Positions 42,836 through 49,851 of a stretch of DNA of 64,000 nucleotides are shown here, in pieces. Location: assembly GCA_017651645.1 (NCBI GenBank), contig JAGCCO010000005.1, positions 32,108 to 96,107 of the forward strand, read 5' to 3'. The notes below the pieces were generated by a model. It saw nothing but the letters and a program-made list of their open reading frames with translations, was not told where the DNA came from and ran no database searches. The number at the start of each line of letters is the position of its first letter. The first letter of the stretch is position 1. Source of the stretch: Bacteroidales bacterium. GTDB taxonomy: Bacteria; Bacteroidota; Bacteroidia; Bacteroidales; F082. The position numbers were made by a program, and so were the translations under genes.

Positions 42836-44863
42836 TCAGCGTTTTACAACCACTTTATTCATCCATATGCCACCATTTCTGCTGGTGACTTGTAGGAAAT
42901 AAAGTCCCTCAGAAAGGCCGACCAAACTGATATCGTTGCCCTCGCCATAGGTCTTGACCAATTGACCTATAGTGTTATAAACCAATACCTTGTCAACTTC
43001 CATGCCCATAATATGCACTTCGCCATCAGTCGGGTTAGGATACAACCTCACCCATGGTTCGTCAGACAAGTCTTTTATGCCCGTCAGGTCATCACCGATG
43101 GTCCAGTTTTCGGCCAGGCTGTTGTCAGAGTCAAGGTCTTTGAGCTGGAGATATGGACCCTCGCCGTCGGCTTCCATGGGCCAAGGCAGACTGTCGCAGT
43201 AATGCACCTCGTCGATAATGTTGCCCCAAGCATCAGCTAATACAAGGTTTTCCGATTTGTTGGAGAGCTTGCGTGTGTATTGTCCGAAAGGCGAGGTGTT
43301 GTAATACTCTTTAAACACCAAGGAATCGGAACAGAGTACAATGGCCTGTCGACCAGCGACATGCGCCCCAACAGGAAACTGATACGAAACACCCAGCTCA
43401 CGGAAATACATGCCCGTCAGATCCACTTCCTCGTCGCCGTTGTTGGTGATTTCGATGAACTCAAACTTGTCGCCGTCGATACCCCACCAATCCATAGGGT
43501 GATAATGTATCTTGGAAATAACCAAAGGCGGCAGGTCGACATCGGCACATCCCGAATAAGAACCTATGTTTTGGTTCAGCCAGTCGATACGTTGCTGAAT
43601 CCAGGTCTTCATGTTGTTCACATACTGAGCGTGTTGCGACATCTGGTTCCAGCGTTGGTTGTCGCGGGGAATGGCTTCAGCAATCAGTGCATCGATTTCG
43701 TCAATGCGATTGCAAACGAAATCGTAATTCAAGGGTTGTCCGGGCTCGGTCAGTTCAAACCAACGTTTGGCGAGATAGCATCGGAAGAGGTCGGTGTCAA
43801 ACAAGTCTTTCCAGAATTTTGGACCGTTGTTATCCTCGTTGTTGAACTGCCAAACATTGTACTTGCTACGGTTGCCGAAAGCATCGTAACCAAAAGCAAG
43901 ATTGTAGTCCCAAACGGGACCTGCCCGCAGCTTGCCCATCCTGTCCTTATGAAAGAAGGTGCTGAGCGAATAGACGTCCACATTGGAGGTAAACTCTGCA
44001 ATCATCATGAAATCGACGAAGGAGGGAATGTCGATGACCGAAGGGATGCCTGATGCAATGGAAGTGTTGTGTTGGTTGGCCACTGAGGCGAGGTTGGTAA
44101 ACACACCGTGGATGTAGTTATTCTGAGCATTGGTAATGTCGGCAGGTTTGGGATAATGATGGATGAAGTCGGTGTTGTTGCCCCATCCCCACCAACCTCC
44201 ACCATAGCCTTGCATCGTCCAGGCTACGGGGTCGCCGCCCGTGGTCTTGTCGGCCTTGGTGATGTAACCCCCCGTTACTTCAGGATAGTTGTTGCAGGTT
44301 TGGTCCATCTCCTCGATGTTGACGCGGTTTTTGTCGGGTTTGATCTTCTCCATGAAAGCATAAAGGCCTTTATAGTCGCCATTGATGACCACCTCACAAT
44401 ACACGCTACGCGAGGCATATTGCCCCAAACGGTTTGATAGTTCATAGGCCAGCACATCACGCATTCCTGTCTGGTCGAAAGCTAAGGAGTTGAGCACCCA
44501 GTCGTTCTCTTCCGGCATACCCAAGATGCTGACGTTCCTGTTGGTGACGTTATCGTCCTCGCGGGTCTCTAAGGCGTATGGCTTCTTGTTGAGCATAGTC
44601 TGCGAACTACTGCCCCGTCGTTCGATGCCGATGCGTCCGTCATAATTGAGAAACTCAGGGTTGTTGATGTCGCTCATGTAGTTGCGCGAGCCGTCTTGGT
44701 GCCAGATGATTCTCATCGTACCCAAGACTTTAGGCTCGTCGGGGATATTAACGCCGCCGTCGGTCTCGATGACTACAATGGGCAGGTTGCTGTCGGTGAA
44801 ATTCTGCGCGATGACCGACAACGAAAACAACACAAGCACAAATGTTATGATACTCTTTTTCAT
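42836..44863 (-). CDS. CotH kinase-like protein with lamin-tail domain, T9SS-secreted
   Basis: 675 residues from the ATG at 44863 (frame opens at 44893, but MKKSIITFVLVLFSLSVIAQ is the signal peptide). A CotH-type kinase-like domain spans about 40-420, with VVINGDYKGLYAFMEKIKPD and GPVWDYNLAFGYDAFGNRS. A lamin-tail domain follows (SKIHYHPMDWWGIDGDKFEF, VDLTGMYFRE), then a type A sorting domain (LYPNPTDGEVHI, GLYFLQVTSRNG). CotH proteins phosphorylate spore coat proteins in Bacillus; here the target is unknown and outside the cell. It lies 8 bases after a second exported gene. Confidence 0.88.
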   Translation of the reverse strand: MKKSIITFVLVLFSLSVIAQNFTDSNLPIVVIETDGGVNIPDEPKVLGTMRIIWHQDGSRNYMSDINNPEFLNYDGRIGIERRGSSSQTMLNKKPYALETREDDNVTNRNVSILGMPEENDWVLNSLAFDQTGMRDVLAYELSNRLGQYASRSVYCEVVINGDYKGLYAFMEKIKPDKNRVNIEEMDQTCNNYPEVTGGYITKADKTTGGDPVAWTMQGYGGGWWGWGNNTDFIHHYPKPADITNAQNNYIHGVFTNLASVANQHNTSIASGIPSVIDIPSFVDFMMIAEFTSNVDVYSLSTFFHKDRMGKLRAGPVWDYNLAFGYDAFGNRSKYNVWQFNNEDNNGPKFWKDLFDTDLFRCYLAKRWFELTEPGQPLNYDFVCNRIDEIDALIAEAIPRDNQRWNQMSQHAQYVNNMKTWIQQRIDWLNQNIGSYSGCADVDLPPLVISKIHYHPMDWWGIDGDKFEFIEITNNGDEEVDLTGMYFRELGVSYQFPVGAHVAGRQAIVLCSDSLVFKEYYNTSPFGQYTRKLSNKSENLVLADAWGNIIDEVHYCDSLPWPMEADGEGPYLQLKDLDSDNSLAENWTIGDDLTGIKDLSDEPWVRLYPNPTDGEVHIMGMEVDKVLVYNTIGQLVKTYGEGNDISLVGLSEGLYFLQVTSRNGGIWMNKVVVKR

Positions 44864-44871
44864 ACCCATAC

Positions 44872-45597
44872 TTATTTCCAGAATTGCCACCATCTCTTTT
44901 GTCGGCCTTCCACCACTCTGGCATAGCGGTTTCTCGACCTCCGTAGGGTGGAGAATTTCGTGACAGAACCCGCATTGGGACCTTTCAGGCTGAGGATATG
45001 TGAACGCGATGCCACAAAGCCGCCTTCATCGACGTCTTCGATATCACCGTATTTGTTCTTCTTCGAAGCGAAGATGATAACATTGTCGATATACCAACTG
45101 TTGACATGGGCACCATCACCGGTGAAATAGAGACAAAACTGTGGCGACTTGCTTGGCCATTCTTCCATATCGAAGGTGAGCAGATACTGGCTTTGAGCGA
45201 TGCTGCCTGTCACGGTGTCCTCCCAGATGCTCTCCCAGTCCTCGCCGTTTTGTGAGATGCCGATGCCTATTTGGGCATTTTCCAAGCCATCCGTAGCTTC
45301 AAAGCAATGGTTGAATTGGAAGTTGATGAAATCGTATTTCCCCAACTCCACGATGGGTGTCACAAGGCGTGTGGTACCGTTGAAGTTGAAGTCGGGATAC
45401 ATTTGCATTTCATGAGGCTTGCATCCCGCAAAAGAGGTGTTGGAAATGTACCACACCACCCAATCGTCACCTTTCGCGTCCCAACCCTCTTCTAGCCAAG
45501 GGTTGAAGAAGCCCTCACACAACATGATGTCGCCCTGCTGGGCGAGTGCCTGCAGGGAGAAGAGAACCACAAAAAAGGTGAGTAGCCGTTTTTTCAT
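44872..45597 (-). CDS. Exported sandwich-domain protein with atypical basic tail
   Basis: 241 residues: signal peptide to ALAQ, then a choice-of-anchor J-like sandwich (CEGFFNPWLEEGWDAKGDDW, WYIDNVIIFASKK). The last 30 residues are very basic and Trp-rich (RRSRNRYARVVEGRQKRWWQ) and look unlike a T9SS sorting domain. They are encoded by an imperfect palindrome (44908-44952), so the original end may have been replaced. It is the first gene of a pair with the CotH gene 8 bases downstream and has its own promoter. Confidence 0.75.
   Translation of the reverse strand: MKKRLLTFFVVLFSLQALAQQGDIMLCEGFFNPWLEEGWDAKGDDWVVWYISNTSFAGCKPHEMQMYPDFNFNGTTRLVTPIVELGKYDFINFQFNHCFEATDGLENAQIGIGISQNGEDWESIWEDTVTGSIAQSQYLLTFDMEEWPSKSPQFCLYFTGDGAHVNSWYIDNVIIFASKKNKYGDIEDVDEGGFVASRSHILSLKGPNAGSVTKFSTLRRSRNRYARVVEGRQKRWWQFWK
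44908..44952. repeat. Imperfect inverted repeat encoding the basic tail
   Basis: TTCCACCACT near 44908-44917 is matched by the complement of GTAGGGTGGA at 44943-44952 with two mismatches. It encodes the Arg-rich end of the 44872-45597 protein. Confidence 0.45.
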
Positions 45598-45625
45598 CCA
45601 ACTTGATTTGACTTCGAATTGGCGA

Positions 45626-45633
45626 CAAAAATA
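45626..45633 (-). promoter_or_regulatory. -7 promoter box TATTTTTG (minus)
   Basis: TAnnTTTG on the minus strand, 28 bases before the start at 45597, in the divergent gap shared with radA. Confidence 0.65.
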
Positions 45634-45673
45634 TTAAAAAATGGGGAAGTTTTCATAATTCAGTGGCATTTAT

Positions 45674-45681
45674 TATTTTTG
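45674..45681 (+). promoter_or_regulatory. -7 promoter box TATTTTTG for radA
   Basis: TAnnTTTG match about 100 bases before radA. The leader between them consists almost wholly of an inverted repeat. Confidence 0.65.
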
Positions 45682-45692
45682 CAGGATAAACG

Positions 45693-45768
45693 GACACGAG
45701 ACTACGGGACACGAGACACGGGACAAAACAATCACGTCCCACGTCTCGAAGTCTCGCAGTCCCGTGTC
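45693..45768. repeat. Inverted repeat in the radA leader (GACACGAGAC units)
   Basis: GACACGAGACTACGGGACAC and following units from 45693 are complemented by GTCCCACGTCTCGAAGTCTC and CAGTCCCGTGTC up to 45768. Arms of about 30 bases with several mismatches give a long hairpin in the untranslated leader. Confidence 0.75.
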
Positions 45769-45781
45769 AAATAAACAGACT

Positions 45782-47155
45782 ATGGCAAAAGAAAAAACCG
45801 CCTTTTTCTGCAAGGAATGCGGCAACGAGTCGCCGAAATGGTTCGGGAAATGTCCCGCCTGTGGCGCTTGGAACTCCTGCGTGGAAGAAACCGTCGTCAC
45901 AGGAAAGGACAGCAAATCGGTGAAGAAAAGCGTCGGATTGGAGATGGACAAAGGTATGCCCGTGCCCATCAACGAAATCGGCAACGCCAAGGAACAGCGT
46001 ATCATATTACCTTACGAGGAATTCAACCGTGTCTTAGGCGGTGGCTTGGTGCTCGGCTCCTTGACACTTGTGGGTGGTGAACCCGGCATCGGCAAGTCGA
46101 CCTTGCTCTTGCAGACGGCTTTGCAATTAGCAGGAAGAAAGGTGCTTTACATCTCAGGCGAGGAGAGCCAAAGCCAAATCAAAATGCGGGCCGAACGCAT
46201 CGGCATCCACAACACCGACTGCTTCATCCTCACCGAGACCAACACACAAGAAATCCTAAAGCACTTCAAGAATGTGCAGCCTGACATCGTGGTCATCGAC
46301 TCCATACAGACACTTGAATCACCATACATTGATGCCACAGCGGGCAGCCTTTCGCAAATCCGTGAGACAGCGGCTGAGATGAACAAGATCGCCAAGGCGT
46401 ATCAGGTGCCCGTGTTCCTCATAGGCCACATCACCAAAGACGGCAGCATCGCCGGACCTAAGATCTTGGAGCACATCGTCGATACCGTTTTGCAGTTTGA
46501 GGGCGACCGCCATTACGGCTTCCGCATCCTGCGCACCATCAAGAACCGCTTCGGGTCGGCCTCCGAATTGGGCATTTTTGAGATGAACGCCACGGGCCTC
46601 CGCGAGGTGACCAATCCCAGCGAGATCCTGCTTTCGCAGCGTGACGAAGAAGTGAGTGGTATCGCCATCGCTGCCACGATGGAAGGACAACGCCCCATGC
46701 TCATCGAGACCCAGGCCTTGGTGAGCAGCGCCGCCTATGGCACACCGCAACGCTCCGCCACGGGCTTCGACATCCGCAGGATGAACATGCTGTTAGCCGT
46801 GTTGGAGAAACGCGCTGGTTTCCGCCTTTCCATAAAAGATGTGTTTTTGAACATTGCAGGTGGCCTCCATGTGGACGACCCCGCCATTGATTTGGCCGTC
46901 ATTGCATCGGTACTTTCATCTAATGCCGACATCCCTATTCCTTCGCGCTATGCCTTTGCCGCCGAAGTGGGTCTTTCGGGAGAAATCCGTGCCGTCACCC
47001 GCATCGAAGCCCGCATCGCCGAGGCCGATAAGCTCGGTTTTGAGAAGATTTTCGTCTCAAAATACAATGCCAAAGGACTGGACACTAAGCGATTTAAGAT
47101 TCAGGTTGTGCCTGTGGCTTCGGTTTATGAGTTAGGAGCGGAGTTGTTTGGGTAA
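45782..47155 (+). CDS. radA: DNA repair ATPase RadA (Sms)
   Basis: 457 residues from the ATG at 45782. The frame also has a GTG at 45764, but that lies in the leader repeat. A four-Cys zinc finger (CKECG, CPACG; residues 10-32), Walker A GGEPGIGKSTLLLQ, the RadA-specific KNRFGS and a Lon-like C-terminal domain (IDLAVIASVLSSNADIPI) are all intact. RadA aids branch migration at recombination intermediates. It is monocistronic with a repeat-filled leader. Confidence 0.97.
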   Translation: MAKEKTAFFCKECGNESPKWFGKCPACGAWNSCVEETVVTGKDSKSVKKSVGLEMDKGMPVPINEIGNAKEQRIILPYEEFNRVLGGGLVLGSLTLVGGEPGIGKSTLLLQTALQLAGRKVLYISGEESQSQIKMRAERIGIHNTDCFILTETNTQEILKHFKNVQPDIVVIDSIQTLESPYIDATAGSLSQIRETAAEMNKIAKAYQVPVFLIGHITKDGSIAGPKILEHIVDTVLQFEGDRHYGFRILRTIKNRFGSASELGIFEMNATGLREVTNPSEILLSQRDEEVSGIAIAATMEGQRPMLIETQALVSSAAYGTPQRSATGFDIRRMNMLLAVLEKRAGFRLSIKDVFLNIAGGLHVDDPAIDLAVIASVLSSNADIPIPSRYAFAAEVGLSGEIRAVTRIEARIAEADKLGFEKIFVSKYNAKGLDTKRFKIQVVPVASVYELGAELFG

Positions 47156-47171
47156 GTTGACCGAATAGGTT

Positions 47172-47804
47172 TTATGAATTAAGAACGGTGTTTTTCGGAT
47201 AAATACCAGAATTCCATATCATATCCTTTATGTTTTCAAAGACGACATTTGTGACTTTATGCTTTTTGAGAAGATCCTTTACACGTTCTGTCACAATGAT
47301 GTCGCAGCCACCTTCCGGCGTGAAAAAGTCACTGCCGTCCCAACTTTCCAAAGGAAAATGAAAACCTTTCATTATAGAAAACTTGCCTTTAGGAATAACT
47401 ATGTCAGAGTTTTGAATAACATTTTCAGGGTATTCTATCGACTCTATTACCTTAGACTTTGAGATGTCAAACGCCCCACATCTTCCTGTTATCGTAAGTA
47501 GATAATAACTCAAATCTTCATGGTCATTGATGGTTATTGGATAGAATTTACAACCAGTTATATTATTGTCTTGTAACAATTTAACTACCCTTTCCGAAAT
47601 AGCAAGCAACAAACCTTGTCCTGCTATGACAACATCCCAAAACTTTTTACCAAAACACGGATTTACAATAAATCGGAGTTCTCCTTCAGGTATGTTTTCG
47701 TCTATACCGATTTTCAAATCATCCCATTCATCTTGACGAAAACAAGGTAATAATAAGAGACTTCCCCTACCATGAGAAAAGCTAAAAAATTGAGGTTCGT
47801 TCAT
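47172..47804 (-). CDS. Imm11-like immunity protein (tentative)
   Basis: 210 residues, no signal peptide. The C-terminal half reads WDGSDFFTPEGGCDIIVTER then VKDLLKKHKVTNVVFENI, resembling the Imm11 pattern of a small residue, a surface strand, VTERVKDLL and a final aromatic strand. Imm11 proteins are thought to protect against toxins of polymorphic systems. No toxin gene is adjacent, so this would be an orphan immunity gene. Local A+T is higher than in radA and ruvC, which suggests recent acquisition with the HigBA pair downstream. Confidence 0.55.
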   Translation of the reverse strand: MNEPQFFSFSHGRGSLLLLPCFRQDEWDDLKIGIDENIPEGELRFIVNPCFGKKFWDVVIAGQGLLLAISERVVKLLQDNNITGCKFYPITINDHEDLSYYLLTITGRCGAFDISKSKVIESIEYPENVIQNSDIVIPKGKFSIMKGFHFPLESWDGSDFFTPEGGCDIIVTERVKDLLKKHKVTNVVFENIKDMIWNSGIYPKNTVLNS

Positions 47805-47905
47805 TTTGATTTTTGTTTTGTTGATGTTGTTGAAACGGAAAAAGAGATGGAGAATTGTATTGGCGTGATAATTATTGGATTAGTTTATTCGGAATCCGCT
47901 GATCA

Positions 47906-48265
47906 TTATAGCACCGCTACTGACTTCCGAATCTTCGCCATCCAGCGGATAACTTCTTTATCTTTTCGGGCTGTCTGAAGGTTATATTTGGTTTGAATAC
48001 GCATCAACAACTCGGCGGGCAGGCCAAGAGCGGCCTCAAAAAGCAAAGCGGTGTTGGTAGTAAGAGGACGATGAGCATTGAGAAGTTCGTTAAGTACGGA
48101 ATAAGACATACCCACGTTTTTGGCAAACTCGCGCTGCGAGATGCCACGGTCTTCCAATTCATCTTTGATAATCTCCCCTGGGTGCGTAAACCTGTATGGA
48201 GTGAGATTATTGGCAATCATTTCGTCCTTAATTCCTTCAACGTGTATCATAGTTTCTTCAATCAT
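47906..48265 (-). CDS. higA: HigA-type antitoxin
   Basis: 119 residues from the ATG at 48265 (frame opens at 48283). A Cro/C1-type helix-turn-helix is clear: FTHPGEIIKDELEDRGISQR then EFAKNVGMSYSVLNELL. The HPGEIIKDEL opening is typical of HigA/VapI antitoxins. It would neutralise the toxin gene just upstream and repress their shared promoter. Its start overlaps the toxin stop by eight bases. The toxin-first order is typical of higBA and rare among other pairs. Confidence 0.9.
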   Translation of the reverse strand: MIEETMIHVEGIKDEMIANNLTPYRFTHPGEIIKDELEDRGISQREFAKNVGMSYSVLNELLNAHRPLTTNTALLFEAALGLPAELLMRIQTKYNLQTARKDKEVIRWMAKIRKSVAVL

Positions 48266-48575
48266 AATGGTTTGACAACTCAATAATATTACAGATGGTG
48301 GCTACGGTTTCGTTCCCTTCTGTTTGTTCTGTAAATTCAACACGGTATTTCTTGTTCACTCTTACAGAGGAAAGCCCTTCTTTATCTCCTGACAAGTGCT
48401 CATAATGAAGCCCGCCAATCAGTGCAAGCACATTGACATTCTCCGCCTCCATCATGATGTCTATCACCTTGACATATCTCCTTATCACATCGGGTTGGAA
48501 TCGGTGTTTCTTGTCGAATGACTGACCTGTGGTGTACAGCCTCTGTAAATATTCCTTGTCAAAAGTTACCTTCAT
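48258..48575 (-). CDS. higB: HigB-type toxin (RelE superfamily mRNA interferase)
   Basis: 105 residues. HigB/RelE pattern: FDKEYLQRLYTTGQ, then LHYEHLSGDKEGLSSVRVNK and KYRVEFTEQ, with the basic and aromatic residues expected for ribosome-dependent mRNA cleavage. The downstream gene is a HigA-like antitoxin. The promoter box TATCTTTG ends 9 bases before the start, giving a very short leader. Confidence 0.9.
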   Translation of the reverse strand: MKVTFDKEYLQRLYTTGQSFDKKHRFQPDVIRRYVKVIDIMMEAENVNVLALIGGLHYEHLSGDKEGLSSVRVNKKYRVEFTEQTEGNETVATICNIIELSNHYD

Positions 48576-48583
48576 CTTGGCGG

Positions 48584-48591
48584 CAAAGATA
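48584..48591 (-). promoter_or_regulatory. -7 promoter box TATCTTTG for higBA
   Basis: TAnnTTTG on the minus strand only 8 bases upstream of the higB start codon. Confidence 0.6.
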
Positions 48592-48726
48592 ATACAAATA
48601 ATCCAATATTCGCAAAAAAAGTGATATTTTTATATAAAGAATTAAATTTGAATAAGTTACAAGATATAATAACTGAACAAATCAGAAAAAACCATAGTGA
48701 ATTTTGAACAAACCCCGAAAAATCTC

Positions 48727-48734
48727 TACTTTTG
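48727..48734 (+). promoter_or_regulatory. -7 promoter box TACTTTTG for ruvC
   Basis: TAnnTTTG match 13 bases before the ruvC ATG at 48748. Confidence 0.68.
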
Positions 48735-48747
48735 CACAAACAAAACA

Positions 48748-49332
48748 ATGGACCAAGAAAAAATCATATTAGGCATTGACCCAGGAACAATGGTGATGGG
48801 CTACGGCGTCATTCGTGAGCAGGGCAAGAAGTTGGAACTCCTCACGATGGGGGTCATCAATTTGAAGAAGCTGGCGAACCAGGCCTTGAAGTTGAAGATG
48901 ATTTTTGAGCGGGTGCTGGAAATCATCAATGAGTACCATCCTGATGAGTTGGCCATTGAGGCACCGTTTTTTGGGAAGAACGTGCAGTCGATGCTGAAGC
49001 TGGGTCGTGCCCAAGGGGTTGCCATGGCTGCTGCCCTTTACCGCGACATCCCCATCTTTGAGTACTCACCAAAAACCATCAAACAGACCATCACGGGCAA
49101 CGGCAACGCCTCGAAGGAACAGGTGGCCAAGATGGTGCATTTCATCCTGAAGACCGAAGAAAACCCCCAGTTTTTCGATGCCACTGATGCCGTGGCCGCT
49201 GCTGTTTGCCATTCTATCTCGAAAGGCAAGGACGTGAACTACACTAAGCACACTACCGAGAAGGCAAAAGCGCATCGCCGTCCTGACTGGAGCAAGTTCA
49301 TCGCTGAGAATCCTGATAGAGTGAAATCCTGA
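48748..49332 (+). CDS. ruvC: Crossover junction endodeoxyribonuclease RuvC
   Basis: 194 residues from the ATG at 48748; upstream in-frame sequence to 48697 covers the promoter and is not coding. Acidic active-site residues are in ILGIDPGTMVMGYGV (first Asp), LAIEAPFFGKN (Glu) and FFDATDAVAAAVCHS (C-terminal Asp pair). RuvC cuts Holliday junctions. No ruvA or ruvB is nearby. It has its own promoter after the divergent higBA pair. Confidence 0.96.
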   Translation: MDQEKIILGIDPGTMVMGYGVIREQGKKLELLTMGVINLKKLANQALKLKMIFERVLEIINEYHPDELAIEAPFFGKNVQSMLKLGRAQGVAMAAALYRDIPIFEYSPKTIKQTITGNGNASKEQVAKMVHFILKTEENPQFFDATDAVAAAVCHSISKGKDVNYTKHTTEKAKAHRRPDWSKFIAENPDRVKS

Positions 49333-49360
49333 CATGTAGAAAATGGAATAAAATTTGTAG

Positions 49361-49368
49361 TATTTTTG
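49361..49368 (+). promoter_or_regulatory. -7 promoter box TATTTTTG
   Basis: TAnnTTTG match 37 bases before the DUF1232 gene. Confidence 0.65.
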
Positions 49369-49405
49369 TTTTCTGAAAAGTAATAACCTAAAAAACGAGT
49401 TAAAT

Positions 49406-49846
49406 ATGATTATCACCATCATCTGCATCACCATCTTAGCCTATGCAATTGCAGGCAAGGACATCAATAAACAATTGGACAAGCTGAAAGGTGTGGATTG
49501 GAAGGCCAAATCGTCTGATGTCTTCGGGAAAATCGGCAATTATGCCAAAAAGGCAGGCCGTGTGGCTACTAAGCCTTTGCTTCAGCTATATTATGTGCTG
49601 ACCATGGGTGAGACCACCACGCTTGAAAAAGCCCTCATTGTAGGCGCTATCCTCTATACCATCATGCCTGTCACCCTGATTTCCTTCAAGGCACATAAGA
49701 TTCTCGGCATGCTCGATGAAGGCTTAGCTGTACTCTATGTCATCAAGAAGGTGCAACATAAGATCACACCCGAGATTGAAGCCAAGGTGGAAGAGACGCT
49801 AAACGCCTGGTTTGGCAACCAACAGACAGCGCAAGCCGCTCAGTAA
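49406..49846 (+). CDS. DUF1232 (YkvA-like) membrane protein
   Basis: 146 residues. A first hydrophobic stretch (IITIICITILAYAIAGKD), a basic amphipathic middle, and the YkvA-type core LEKALIVGAILYTIMPVTLI with LDEGLAVLYVI. The family is widespread in bacteria without a defined role; it is a small membrane-associated protein. It is convergent with the GH78 gene, separated by 5 bases, and no terminator is visible between them. Confidence 0.85.
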   Translation: MIITIICITILAYAIAGKDINKQLDKLKGVDWKAKSSDVFGKIGNYAKKAGRVATKPLLQLYYVLTMGETTTLEKALIVGAILYTIMPVTLISFKAHKILGMLDEGLAVLYVIKKVQHKITPEIEAKVEETLNAWFGNQQTAQAAQ

Positions 49847-49851
49847 AAGTC

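Noticed and set aside
47772..47978. 68-codon plus-strand frame in the gap between the Imm11-like gene and higA
   Set aside because: Overlaps both minus-strand genes, has no promoter box and no recognisable domain.
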